Source of the DNA: Balaenoptera acutorostrata
Lineage: Eukaryota; Chordata; Mammalia; Artiodactyla; Balaenopteridae
Direction: 5' to 3'
Length of the DNA stretch: 64,000 nucleotides
Assembly (NCBI RefSeq): GCF_949987535.1
Contig: NC_080078.1
Span: forward strand, 48,076,207-48,140,206
Positions 13,582 through 25,420 of the stretch are shown one piece after another. A program made the position numbers and the translations under genes. The notes under the pieces were generated by a model that searched no databases, had not been told where the DNA came from, and saw nothing but the letters and a program-made list of their open reading frames with translations. Position 1 is the first letter of the stretch. Each line of letters begins with the position of its first letter.

Positions 13582-13909
13582 GAGCACTGATAACCTTCTA
13601 AAAACGGCCTGGTTAGAGTGAGGCTTCAAGATCAGAGATGTCCCAGAATCATGGAATCATTTTAACAAGCAGTTCAAGGATAAGGGACTCAAAGTTCCAA
13701 GAATAAAGCTATTGCTTCCGAAACAAAATACTTTCATGGTACTTGTTATCTAGAAACATGTCTATCTTGTCACTTTCTGAAGAAGCAAGCAAATAAAGTA
13801 GTGGCATCTTTACATGGTAATGGGCATTGTTTTTCTTGCCAATCCCTTGGACCCTAGGTTTTTCTTCCTGTAATAATAAGTAATAAAATCAGCCTTCATT
13901 ATACCCCTA

Positions 13910-14092
13910 TGGTACACCTGGCACTTTAAATGTATATACTGTCTTATTTAATCTTTTATATCATGCAACAGGTAATTTTCATCCAATTTATAGATGAAGA
14001 AACTAAGGTTACAAGAGTTTGAATAATTTTGCCAGGACAGGTAGCTAAGGAGTGGCTGAGCCAGTATCAATACCAGGTTTAGGTGGGACTAA
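13910..14092 (-). repeat. MIR SINE
   Basis: Reverse-complement MIR with 'tttatagatgaagaaactaa' and 'gtagctaaggagtggctgag'. Diverged, but the block order is kept. Confidence 0.8.
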
Positions 14093-14409
14093 GGCCCATC
14101 ATATTTCCTGTGCATCTCATTGCCTCATTTTCAAATGCTCAGTTCTTTATCATGTGAGTATATTCACACTGGTTGTGAGATTTCAGCATGGCCTCTGTTA
14201 AATTTCTGTGGTGGCAGAAATCTGGGGATTAATACGGAATGTGAGAAAAGAGATATGCAAAGGTGCAAGTCTTCAGGGTCCCACCCTAAACCCCCATGGT
14301 TCTGCATTGGTTAAGAAGCACTTGTCAAATGCCAGATTTGCCTCCATGGGAGAAATCCCAGGAGTTACACCACATGCCACCGACTGCCCCCATTCCTAAT
14401 GTAACGTCT

Positions 14410-14640
14410 AACAGATACTGAACGCTGACAATATACTAGGTCTTATTTTAAGTCCTTCACATGGTTTAACTTACTCAATCCTCACAGTAATCTTATGAGA
14501 TATATTCTATTGTTATGTACATTACAGGAAAATTGAGGCTTAGTGAAGTAAGTAACTTGCTGAAGATCACACAGCAGGAATTTGAATATAGGCTGTCTGG
14601 CTCTAGAACTTATGTACTTGACCACCCTGCTTTACTGACT
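14410..14640 (-). repeat. MIR SINE
   Basis: Reverse-complement MIR with 'caatcctcacagtaatctta', 'ggaaaattgaggcttagtga', 'gaagatcacacagcagga' and a 3' 'ctggctctagaacttatgta' block. Nearly full length. Confidence 0.87.
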
Positions 14641-14644
14641 CCAA

Positions 14645-16955
14645 AGCAAAACAAAACAAACAAACAAATGAAAACTAGATGAAGTAATGTTGCCTTATAA
14701 GGAAGGCAACTGTTCTTCTGTATCTCCTTTTCCCTTGGGTCTGCTCATCCATTCATCCACAGGACCTTCTAAGGACCAGGCATTATTTTAGGTACTTGGG
14801 ATAAACTGATGAAGAAAACTGTTATGGGGGCTGGGGTTGGGGGCTGTGGACTGCAGACCCTTTCTAGTGACCTTGGTTAAATCATTTAATTACTCAGATT
14901 GTTAGTCGCCTTATGACTTTAGTCAGGATGACACTTTTCTTTGCCTAAAATAAAGGGGATGGAAGAAACTTCCCTTCATGGCTCCCTTCAGCTCCAAGAC
15001 TCTGAAACCTAGTTGGGTACAACTTGCCAGTTGCACAAGTAAGTACCAAAGCACTCCCTCTCCCCTTCATTATTGTGAAGCTTTGACTGAAGTCATTTGG
15101 AAAAGGCTCTCCCTAATGTTATCTATAAGGACTCAGAGTTTCAGTAACACTAAGAATTCAAATTCAGCAGAGTCTCATAGCATCTTGACTCTGTTACTAA
15201 GCAAAGAAAGTAGATTTTATTTTAATTTACTAGACATAAAAAACTGATGAGAGACGTAGTTGTGTGAACTAGTTCTTTAAAAGGGAAAACTGCTTCTTAA
15301 AAAGAATAGTTATTTACTATCCTTCAATGCAACTTCTGATATAAGTACTAATAAGCATCCTGAAGCAATCTAAATGAGTCTTGTTTACGGTTTCTTGGTC
15401 TTTAAAGAACAATCCTTTCAGAAAAGCAGAGGAGGGTGGCACACCTCTGTCTTTGCTAATAGATAGTGGTTTGTGTTTCCCCATAGATCAGATGCAGAAT
15501 CATATTCACCACTCAGAGAACAGAATTTGTTTTAAAGACAGAGAGAGAAGGGTAAAGTCTCAAACATAAGCTCATCCCTGATAGTGGAGGCAGGCAAGTG
15601 ATAAATTATCACAGTGAGTCATTATTCCAGGAGATTTCTTATAAACATTAACTAACAAAGGAGGAAAGATTGGCCACTTGGAAATACACACTAATGACTT
15701 AGGATGAAATATCAATCATTTCAAAAAACTGCACTTAATCTTCAAGTTATGGGAGAGACAGCGAGGAGCATATAGAGTGAGTTACCAACCAAACTGAGGT
15801 TGAGTTCTAATCACAGCCAGGGGGAGTGTTCAGACTGACAGTGTCAAACAAGGTAGTTCAGGTAATAGGACTGGATAATATATGACTAGGAACTTCCCAA
15901 CAAGCTTGATTTAGTTTCCTTTGAGAAATATTTGGGGACCATAACCCAATAAATGCTAAATTGGAACTTCTTTGCAAAGCAATAAAATTGAGACTCTCAA
16001 GTGTCTATACCTCAATGACTTTCTTCCAAGGGTTTAGAATGGAAAGAGAGATCGTGCAGAGTTCTGTGACTTCACAGAGTGACCAGTTCGGAACCAATGA
16101 TATTACAGCACAGTTCATTTTGATATAGGGCTCATTTAACCCGTTCTTAAATGAAACACCCTAGACATGAAGATAAAGTAGGAAAAGTTCTTTCATAATG
16201 AAAAAGTTACAGGATGGTCAGTCCATCCATTTCATTTCTGTGAGAGATGGGGGTGGAAAAAAAGCAACTATAACAATATTAAAGCGTACTATGTCCCACA
16301 GCTTAGTCCCCTGTAAGGCAGTGTTTATAACATTCCAGGACCTACTTCCAAGGTTAAAAAGCTCCAAGTATGGCTTAATTTTGTTCAAATCCTGAAAATG
16401 TTGGCCCTCAAAATTAAATCACTGAGGGTGACCTTACACTTAATATCATTTTCAAGGGCTCAGAAATCCTCTTGCTTAAAATAATACCATGTGGTGAAAT
16501 GTGTTTAAAAAGACTTGGAGTTTAATTCTACAACTACAGATTCTTCAGGAGTAGATAATAGGTAATTGGAGCAACCAACACTGTGGTATAATTGACCACT
16601 TTGACCGAGAATAGGCAAGATGGAGGGAGGATTAATACTCCGAGGGCCTGAAAGAGATGGCTCAACAGTGAGGATACTGATGGCTGGCATTTTGAGAAAA
16701 AATATTAGATATTTAGTAGCTTTACCAAGCACCAGCTAGGACAGTGCTCTAACTTGACTGGGCTCAGACCACTGATGTGCTTTCCTTGATCACCAGGACA
16801 AAATGACCTGGTGCTGTCAGGAAAGCCCCAGACAGTAATACAAGAATCGAGGATTCAAGTCAACCTAAACAATGTGCCTTCATGCACTCCTAATGCCCTA
16901 TGCAAAATCTTGGCCACTTTTGTCTCTCCAGTCCTAATAATGGATCAAAGCCACT
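14645..16955. other. Unique sequence, nothing firmly recognised
   Basis: A possible L2 scrap lies near 14740-14815 ('aggaccaggcattatttta'). The rest has no named repeat and no exon-like frame. Confidence 0.4.
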
Positions 16956-16959
16956 GCCC

Positions 16960-17520
16960 TTTCTGAGCCTTCTTATCCATCACTGTGCCTTTCCTCACTG
17001 TAGCTATCCCCTACCTGCTGACCACCCACACCATCTTGACACACATAATGTTCGGTCAGCTATCAAGCCTGTAGGTTCCACCTCTGCACTGCCTCCTGAA
17101 CCCACCCAGTCCTTTGCAGTCCTCTGCCTGCCTGCCTGCCTATCACAGGTGTTCCCCCCTTAGGCTGGTCCTTGATTTACGGTTTCACTGGCTTGTTCCC
17201 CAGTATGCCTGATTTCAAGCTCTTCCCCCTCCTATTTCTACATATCGCTACCAGATTATTCTTGCTAAATCACACTGGTCCATTCTCCTCCCTGCTCCTG
17301 AATGGCAACCAAATTAAACCTCCAGCTGCTTATCCTGGCCTTCTAGATTCATGAGCTTCTGAACAAACCTATAACTGCATATTTCCCCACCTTACCTCTG
17401 CTGTTACCCGAAATACTCTGCACCTCATCTCAGCCTCTTGAAATGTTAACTATCTTTAAACATCAAATTGCAATGGCATCTACTTTGGAAAACAGTCCCC
17501 CTTCACCCCTGGATCTTTTC
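16960..17520 (+). repeat. Probable L2 LINE fragment
   Basis: A pyrimidine-rich, CpG-poor text with the composition and order of the L2 ORF2 end and 3' UTR: 'ccctgctcctgaatggcaac' resembles the usual 'ctccagtggcttcccat' block and 'aatactctgcacctcat' resembles the 'ccctctgcctggaac' block. Diverged, so edges are loose. Confidence 0.5.
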
Positions 17521-17527
17521 TCTCCAC

Positions 17528-17669
17528 TTAATTAAATGCAATTTCTTTGTTCTTTGAGTCAGGGTAACCTTTTTGGTTGTTGTTGTTAATCTCCTTTATT
17601 AATTAAATGCAATTTCTTTCTTCTTTGAGTCAAGGTAGCCTTTTTGGTTGTTGTTGCTAATCTCTTTTA
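17528..17669 (+). repeat. Tandem duplication, 2 x 71 bp
   Basis: The block containing 'attaaatgcaatttcttt' at 17531 recurs at 17602. The 71-bp units differ at about six positions, roughly 92 percent identity, so the duplication is moderately old. No coding content. Confidence 0.9.
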
Positions 17670-17961
17670 TTGCATGTGGTGAAAGTTGTAATGCTCTACC
17701 CAAATTCCAGTTTAGGAATGAAGGATGTATTCTCCTGTCTGTTGGGAAAGCTACCAGAATACACCCTGAGCTGTCAGGTCTATTTGGGGATGGCTTCAGC
17801 TAAAGAAATGCATTTACCAAGGTCACTTCTTCCAGCACCTGTACCTAAGTACTGATCAACATGGGAGAACAAAAACTTGGTCCTTTTGAGATAGGCTGGG
17901 ACCTGAACCCTGGGACCTGGGAACCTTTGCTGCAGTGCTTGTGCCAGGACAAATGTCCCCT

Positions 17962-18343
17962 TGAGCAACAAAGTACAAGGAAATTATAAGGGAATAAAAA
18001 TAACTGGGTGCATGTGCAGCTGGGGCAAATTATGAACAAGATACAAAAAGATCAAAAACCCAACTGCCACTTCCCGAGTCGGGAGCAAAAGCAGGGTACC
18101 CCACATGCTCCCTGCACACAGCACCACCAGTGGGGTGGGCAGACCACCTGAGCCACCCCTCTGGCCCGACCCCTGGACTCACCCCTACCCTCACACCATA
18201 TAAGGAAACAGCTCACCCCCGCTCAGGAAGCGAGCAAGGGAACCTGTTACTTTTCACTCCCAGTAAGGCCTTGCCTGAATTTCTTGTCTGGTCTCTTATC
18301 AATTTCTATTGATTAAAGAGTCCAAGAACCCTGGTCATTAACA
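17962..18343 (+). mobile_element. Probable solo LTR of an endogenous retrovirus
   Basis: The segment is more GC-rich than its flanks and has LTR architecture. It has a TG start near 17962, a TATA-like box (18199-18204), an ATTAAA polyadenylation signal (18312-18317) and a CA end near 18343. No internal retroviral genes or primer-binding site follow, so it would be a solo LTR. I found no clear target-site duplication, and the left edge is uncertain. The class (ERV1-like) is inferred from style only. Confidence 0.5.
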
Positions 18344-18645
18344 CTTTCAGCCCAACTTGAGACAAGTCTGAAGAGTGTCCTAGCCCCAGAGCTCCTTGTG
18401 GGGTTGGCTGAACCCTTTGTTGGGGATGCATTGAAATGTAACTTCTTCTCCCTGCCCAATCATGCTTCTTCCACACCCCCTCCCTTTCCCTCACCACTGG
18501 CAGAGTTGTTGATCCCAAGAGCACTTCCCAACAAACACGCTGCATGCTCCATCTTACAGGTGGCTGCCTAGGGAATTCTAATTGCAACATGGCACTTAAA
18601 CATGGCCAGTTGTCCTTCTGTTAAAGTCACGTCTGTGTTTATCCA
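18344..18645. other. Unique sequence after the LTR
   Basis: A moderately GC-rich stretch with no recognised repeat or gene. A 94-codon minus-strand frame (18306-18590) crosses the LTR edge and is not credible as a gene. Confidence 0.35.
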
Positions 18646-18649
18646 TGTT

Positions 18650-18792
18650 CTGCATCACACACTAGACTATAAACTCTTCAGAGCAGGGACTGGATTTTCA
18701 AATCGTGTATGCCTGCAGCGTTTAGCATAGTAGATCAAGACTCAGAACTGTGTAGCGTGTATAAATGAATAAATGAGTGAATGAATAATTAA
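18650..18792 (+). repeat. L2 LINE 3' end
   Basis: 'agactataaactcttcagag' followed by 'cagggactgg' and a 3' tail of 'aatgaataaatgagtgaatg' is the characteristic L2 3' terminus. Confidence 0.78.
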
Positions 18793-18879
18793 TGCTTAAA
18801 ATTAGCACCTCTGTGGTACTGCAAGGTCTTTACACATCTAAAGCATCATCAACATGTTTTCCTTAATTGATACTTATTT

Positions 18880-18988
18880 AATGAGCATTAGTTACAAATA
18901 AGGCTCTCAGCTAGCTGCTCTGGGAAGAGTGTATTAAAAGAAGTAATATACTCCCTGCCCTCCGGAAGTTTATAATTTAGTCAGCAGG
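18880..18988 (-). repeat. L2 LINE 3'-end fragment
   Basis: The plus strand shows the reverse complement of the L2 end: 'ctccctgccctccggaagtt' with the preceding 'gctgctctgggaagagtgta' block. Short and diverged. Confidence 0.6.
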
Positions 18989-19008
18989 ATAATTACAGCC
19001 AACATTTG

Positions 19009-19178
19009 TAGCAGTGGTTCCCAGCATTGTCTGCTCATTAGAATCACCCAAAGAGTTTTCATGACTCCCACTTCTGGTCCCCACGTCCAAAGACTCAGAT
19101 CTAATAGATCAGTTGTGTGGCCTGGCCGCAAGCTTGCCAGGTGATTCTAATGTGTCACAAAGTTGAGAACCATGGAAT
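19009..19178 (+). mobile_element. MER5A-type hAT-Charlie element
   Basis: It begins with the hAT-Charlie terminal inverted repeat 'cagtggttcccagc' and ends 'gttgagaaccatgg', the near-inverse. Internal blocks 'attagaatcaccca' and 'gccaggtgattctaatgtg' match MER5A. MER5A is an ancient non-autonomous DNA transposon that encodes no protein. Confidence 0.85.
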
Positions 19179-19179
19179 T

Positions 19180-19440
19180 ATGAAGAGCTTGTATGTTCTA
19201 AGTACTGTTCTAAGTGCTTAGCCTAAATTAACTAATTTAATCTTCATAACAACATTAATAAGACAATTACTATAATTATTATCATTTTACAGAAAAAGAA
19301 ATTAAGGTACAGAAGAGAGAAGCCATTTGTCCAAGGTATCCTGGTCAGTTAGGTGTGGAGTTAGAAATCAAACCCCAAAACCCAGGCTCTGAATATGTGG
19401 CTCTTTACTGCTACGCTATACTGCATCACTTGCAGAGACA
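19180..19440 (-). repeat. MIR SINE
   Basis: Reverse-complement MIR with 'ttttacagaaaaagaaatta', 'gccatttgtccaaggta' and the 3' block 'tactgctacgctatactgca'. It is nearly full length and directly abuts MER5A. Confidence 0.87.
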
Positions 19441-21316
19441 AGGTGAAATGCAAACTAATTTATATTGAATATAGCTTTATATACATATTTTACCATCTGA
19501 AAATTGGGAGTACTCAATAGTGGAAACAAAAAAACTACATAAATCTCTGATCTGGATTGTACTTTGACTCTAAATATTAGAGTAAGAAGAAAATCTAATT
19601 TCATGTTTAAGGGAGGGTAAGAATAAGGGTGAGTCTACATAGGCAGAAGGGATGAAAATAAGCTAGATAAACACACTCACATGATATTTGTTTAGCACTT
19701 TGCAACTTATGGCTAAAAGTAGATTCTTGTTTAACTGTGTTGTAATAAATGGAATACTTTTGGAGTTTCTTAAAATTATTGTTCTACTGAGTTAATTGTG
19801 TCTAAATAATTTTAAGATATTCCCTCCTTCATATCCAGAAACAAGTAGCAACAAGCAAATAAAAAGGAATAATGGAAATCACGTGAGCCAGGGGAAAACA
19901 TTGGGGTGTCCTTTCTCTACTGTATTTTCTTTGTCTCCTTAACACTCTGCTCTCTCTTTTTCTTATCAACCTTTTCTTATCTCCCAAGTTAACAGACTTG
20001 CAAATAGTTGTCAAATAAATAATCCTTAAATTGCTTTATTCCTCTCCATTGCTCTCATCCTCGCTGGCCAAGCCCTCTTTTTCTCCCTCCCGGTCCTCCC
20101 TGATACCTTCTATTTCTCCTCATATACATTAACAAATAGAAATAGAAGCATCTCCCTGCCCCAAATAAATCAGTCCATCACAGACAAATAAAAGTACAAG
20201 ATAAGGTGTCCATATATCTCTGTTAAGCTTAGAGCATAGTTTTAGGGAAACCACATAGATCATAACTTATTCTCATGGCTCTATATTTTTATAATACTTT
20301 TCATATACATAAATGTATCACAAACAGACCTCAAATGATAGAACTAGAGGAAACTGCAATAACCAAGTTCAAACTTGCATCTTTTCGGAATTTGGGTTGA
20401 ATGTAAACCCCTGATTTTTATTTTAATACAATTTCCACTATATCACTGCTTTTAATACCTTTTAAAAAGTTAGGCTCAAAATTAATATTTGGCAGTAATT
20501 CCCTAGGTCTCCAATGAGACTTATAAAACTCAAAATATTTTTAAGCTCTTCCTCAGGAAGATTTAAGAACCCAGAATCTTTATAACACAGCTCAGAATAT
20601 TTACAACAGCCCTGTAAATGCATATAAGAAATAAAGTACAAAACTGAAAATACAATGGGAGATATAAATAGATAGGGATATATAGAGATGACATATAGAT
20701 ATATAATAGGGTACACATGTTTTTTATTAAGTAGTAGCTGATTTTTTTCTTTCTTTTGCAAACCCAAATCTTCTGCACTTTTATATTGTTTTCATACTTT
20801 TTTAAAACAAATTATAAAGAACATTTTAAAATTCACCAAATCAGAACTATTTTAAGAACTTTGTCGTTCCCAGTGTGATTAGTTTAGGATCACCCACCTC
20901 ATAGCATATTAAACATATTAAAATACCCACACCACATTAACACAATGTTATAGTTAACTATGTAACAGCTGAGTTGAGCTGCAATGAAGCAGCTGAAATA
21001 AAGCAATATTACGCAATATAATTTTTTTATATTTGCGTGTGTGTGTATATCCTACACACCCCCATCCTGTCCCCACTCTCAGATATTTTCATAAGCCCAT
21101 AATCAATGGGTATGATTTACTTGGTAGAACATTACAATGCAATATTATATTTATTCCAGTATTTATTAAAGTCCGGAATCATCAGAAAAGTCAAAGGCAA
21201 TCAATAACCAAAATGTGGAAAGCCACCTATAATGAATAGAATGCTTCCTAATTTTGCAAGGTTTATACATTTTCAAAATCAGGTTTTTGAATCTTTCATT
21301 TTACGTTATCTAAATA

Positions 21317-21319
<3 letters not shown>
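19441..21319. other. Unique AT-rich sequence
   Basis: No named repeat and no exon. A 20030-20130 pyrimidine-rich patch and A/T-rich runs are present. The overlapping minus-strand frames at 20462-20778 are low-complexity and not credible. Confidence 0.4.

Positions 21320-21362
<43 letters not shown>
21320..21362. repeat. (TA)n microsatellite
   Basis: About 20 uninterrupted TA units follow 'gttt'. Likely length-polymorphic. Confidence 0.97.
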
Positions 21363-21363
<1 letters not shown>

Positions 21364-21574
21364 CTTTGGCCTACTGCTGAGAATTAACTACTTGATAAAT
21401 GAGGACTATGTTAATTGTATTTAACTTATTTCCCCTTAGTGTTTAAACATCTGGCTAGATAATTTGCACCTAAAAATCTCTACAAACAACACATAGTTCT
21501 TAACAGAACTGTGAGTCCAGTGTTTTTAAATGCCAGTTTGATTAAAACTACAAAATCCAAGGCAAGTAAGAATT

Positions 21575-21610
21575 AAGAAAGACCAAAAAAAAAAAAAAAA
21601 AAGAAAGACC
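21575..21610 (+). mobile_element. Probable poly(A)-only retrotransposition scar
   Basis: Sixteen A residues (21585-21600) lie between two exact 10-bp direct repeats, aagaaagacc, at 21575-21584 and 21601-21610. This is the structure expected if L1 machinery copied only the poly(A) tail of an RNA and produced a target-site duplication. The junction (tt|aag) suits L1 endonuclease preference. A polymerase-slippage duplication is the alternative. Confidence 0.6.
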
Positions 21611-22280
21611 ATAATTCTACGTCCTTTCACATATAATAATCTTCTACCTCTTGCCTTTTAGAAAATTTGACATTGTTTACATTTTAAATATGGATGAGTA
21701 CCTGAATAATCCACTATGTAATTTTAAGTCATACATTTTTAAAGGTAGCTAATTTGAGAACGGAGAAAATATTAGACAGCTAAACGAACTAAAGCATGTG
21801 TTTAAAAAAAAGTTTAATATTTCAGCCATAATACTATACTTTCAAATTTTCTGATTTCCCCACAGCTGAACGCCAAATTTAAGATAAGAATGCTACACAG
21901 ATTTATTAATAATGGAGAAGCAAGGCCCTGTGTTATCACAGGTCAGAGTCCTATGCAGAGACAATGGAGGGAACCCAGGTATACAGAGGGCTTTCAGCAT
22001 ACCAGGTCCTGGGCCAGGACCTTGGGTAGAGCACATATTTGAGATGCTGCCTTGTTTATCCCTTTGAAGGCTCAAGCCTTGTTTTTTTTGTTTCTTTCTA
22101 TCATATGAGATGTAATAATTAGGCAAATTATGACCAAAACGAAAACGAAAACAGGTCATTGCCCATCTCTGCACATAATGAAGAAGAGCCCAAACAGGAT
22201 CAATGCAATTTGATAACCAGTAAAGTTAAATTTTTATCAGGCTTGTCCAAGAAATAATAATTGGGAACATTTGTCTTTTA
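21611..22280. other. Unique sequence, nothing recognised
   Basis: No repeat or coding feature is seen. A 93-codon minus-strand frame at 21893-22174 has no recognisable domain. Confidence 0.4.
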
Positions 22281-22284
22281 CTGT

Positions 22285-22495
22285 GTGCTAGACATTCTTC
22301 TAAATATTTGACTCATATTGTTCATTTAATACTCAAAACTAGGTACTATTATTTATCATTTTACAGATAAGGAAATGTAAATACAAAATGGCTATAAGAT
22401 TTGTCCAAGCTCTTACAGTTAATAAGAAGTTTGGGTGGGATCTGAATCCAGGGAGTTTGGCACTCTAAGCCATATTCTTAACCACCATATGAAAA
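22285..22495 (-). repeat. MIR SINE
   Basis: Reverse-complement MIR: 'catttaatactcaaaactag', 'attttacagataaggaaatg', 'gggatctgaatccaggga' and 'attcttaaccaccat'. Near full length. Confidence 0.87.
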
Positions 22496-24285
22496 AATCT
22501 AAAAACAGGTATTCCAAGAATGTAAGTCTAGAAGAAATGCAATTCCACCAAAGACTTTTATGAAACTCCTAAAAAATGCTTATAAAATGAGTCTTCACTA
22601 CAGAATAAACTATACTTTGTCTTTTTTGCCTAATGCTTGAATTACAAACCAAACTAACAGCAGTATTTTGCACACCTTGACAATCACAAAGAATACTACT
22701 TCTACTAATAAAAATAACTGATATTTGCATATTTTTACCATTTTCAAAGCATTTTCATTTGAATTCAACTATTTTATTATTATTATTTATTTTTATTTTT
22801 ATTATCTGTTTTCACATATATTACCCTTGCTCTTAGGTAAAACACACACACACACACAAAACAAAAACAAACACAAAAACCTCAACTCATACTAGATTTT
22901 ATGGAATAAAATCTGTCATTCTGTACTTTCAGAATCATTTAAAATAGATAACAGAAAAAAGAAAATGTGTTTTGCAACACGAATACAATATCTACAACAA
23001 GTAAATTCTGTACTTATTCAGGAATAAAAGACATTTTCTTTTCAGCATTCAAAGAATAACTATTTATGAACTCATCCCAACACTATTGCCAACCTGAGAA
23101 ATAAATTCATCAGTGAGTAAAAAAAAAACCCCAGGTAGAAATGGAAAATTACCAGAAGAGCTCATCGTATAACAAAATGTAGGAGTAACTTAACAGTGAC
23201 AAATATTTTATTCATCAAGAAAAATAAAATGAAAGACTATACTGTATTTTCTTAGAAAAGGAAGTAAAAATCCCCATGGCAACTTTACCTATGCATTAAC
23301 ATAAGACATTTAGATCCAATACAGTATAGAAGGTCTATGTTAGATGAAATAGATGTGTCTCAGAAAAACTGTTTATAAAATTATATTTTAAATCCTTTAA
23401 TGTTGTTCATTATTTAAAGATATCCTACAGTAAGCCCCTTTCCAAAGTAAATAATGCATCCTATTAATTTTGGGTTTTTTTTTTATTGTTGCTCATTTGT
23501 TTGCCAAATCAGATTTTCTGAATTTAAAGTACAGAGTACAACATTTGGATCTGATTACAGACAAGGTCTGCTTATTGCCGCTTGAAATTTAAAGACCAGA
23601 GTGTTGTAAGACCCTTCAGTATACACAGGCTTTAGACTAACTTTACGAAACAAAAGGACAGAGGAACAAGAAACTTCTTAGTAATTTACTGGAAAGAGAT
23701 TAAGTTGGTTTTTTTTTTTTTTTTCTGAGTAATTCCATATATTAAGACATGGATCCTTGGGATTTTCTCACCAGTGTAGGAAAAGAAGCTTCATTCTGTT
23801 CCATGGCTCATGATCCTAGACAGCCACATTACCTGCATGAGTCAGTGATCACAAGGCAGACGAAGCAACAAGGGGATGTCTATGTCCATATAAATCCACC
23901 ATGTTTTCTGGAACCACAACTCTGAACACATGATTTACTGAGAACTGGTCATTTGTGTAACCTTCATATACATAAGTACTTTTGCAAAAAAAAAAAGAAC
24001 AATGCTTTATAGTATTTGGTATTTCAAAAATTAGGTGGCAATGGAGTTCAGAGTCAGAGGTTCATAAAAGATCATCTAAAAAAGATACCCACTCTCACTG
24101 CTTGAGTAACCACAAAGCAATAAGACACAAGAGGGGAAAGAGGTGACCTTTAAGGACTCCCCCAACTCCTACACAAATATTATTAAACCAGCCAGTCTTC
24201 CCAAAAGAATTCCCTATCTTAGTAAATGGCAACATAATCTTCCCAAATGTTGAAGCCCCAAACCCAGGAATCACCTTGATTCATC
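22496..24285. other. Unique AT-rich sequence with short simple repeats
   Basis: Holds a short (CA)n run at about 22842-22858, a T-run near 23709-23724 and A-rich tracts. No gene or named repeat is recognised. Confidence 0.4.
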
Positions 24286-24289
24286 TCTT

Positions 24290-25035
24290 TCCTGAGGCAA
24301 ACATCAATAGAACAGCAACTACTAGCAGTTCAACTTCTCTAATACATTTTGAATCCTCCAATTTCTCTGTTTCTAATATTCAACTCTAACTCAAACCACC
24401 ACCATCTCTCACTTCTTCAAAAGGCTCTTAATGCATTTCACCTGCTTTCACTTTTGTCCCCAGAATGGTCTTTCTAAAACCTTAAATGAGAAAATGCTAA
24501 TCTCTGCTTAAAAGCCCCTAATATTGGCCCACTGCAATCACAATGAAATCAAACTGCTTTCTGTGGCACACAGATCCCACCTAACTGCAACCTCATCAAG
24601 TACCAGTCTCAGTAAATTCTCTGTTCCTGCCACATTGGCCTCACTGCCATTGAGCAGAACTAACTTATCCACATCTGAGGGTAGTCACATTTTCTATCAC
24701 ACACCTCCCTTAGATCTGCCTCTTCCTCAGCTCATATGTTACTTCCTTAGGGAAACCTTCTCTGATCATCCTGTCTAAAGTAGTACTCATCTATCCTCCA
24801 ATCATGCTGCCCAATTACCTATTTTACTTTATTTACCACCCCTTTGTTTGAAATTATATTATTCATACACTTGGTTACTGATTTACTAATTATTTACTGA
24901 TTATTTACACTTATCACTCCCCAGCCCGCCCCCTTTCAGAAGGCACACTCCATGAGAATAGGGACCTTACTCTCTTATTCACTACTATTCCAGCACCCAG
25001 TAAAAGCCCTGGCACAATAAATACAATAAATACAG
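24290..25035 (+). repeat. L2 LINE, long 3' portion
   Basis: A well-ordered L2 copy: 'gaatggtctttctaaaac', 'aagcccctaatattgg', 'cctgccacattggcctcact', 'cttccttagggaaaccttct', 'aaggcacactccatgagaat' and a terminal 'agccctggcacaataaatac'. It ends in short AATAAATAC repeats. Only remnants of ORF2 and the 3' UTR remain, with no intact frame. Confidence 0.88.
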
Positions 25036-25191
25036 TGACCAATAAATACAGCTAAATAAGTGAGATGCAAAGTAAAATCCAAAAAGACATGCAGCTCTGG
25101 ATTATCCCCACACGCAGCTATAAAACTATCACAATGACAGCACTGCCTCTACCTGCAGAAACCTCCAGAACACATGAGAGTTACCTCATAA

Positions 25192-25420
25192 GTAGTTCTC
25201 AGTTGGGGAGGCAGAAATGATTTTGCCTTCAGGGCATAGTTGACAATATGTAGAGATAATTTTTCTTGTCACAGCTGCGGGGGAGAGGGAGTACCGCTGG
25301 CATCTAGCGGGTACAGACCAGGAATGCTGTTAACTTTCTACAGTCCACAGGACAGCCCTGCACAACAAAGGTTTCTCGGGCCCCAAATATTAACAGTGCT
25401 GAGGCTGAGTAAACCTGCTT
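25192..25420 (+). mobile_element. MER20 hAT-Charlie element
   Basis: It reads through MER20 landmarks in order: 'agttctcagttgggg', 'ttcttgtcacagctgcgggg', 'ctggcatctagcgggtacag', 'cacaggacagccctgcacaa' and 'aacagtgctgaggctgagta'. MER20 is an ancient eutherian non-autonomous DNA transposon. Other MER20 copies have been reported to act as hormone-responsive enhancers in endometrium, but nothing here shows that for this copy. Confidence 0.85.

Noticed and set aside
24524..24778. 84-codon frame that might be an exon
   Set aside because: It lies wholly inside an L2 copy whose order of landmarks is clear.
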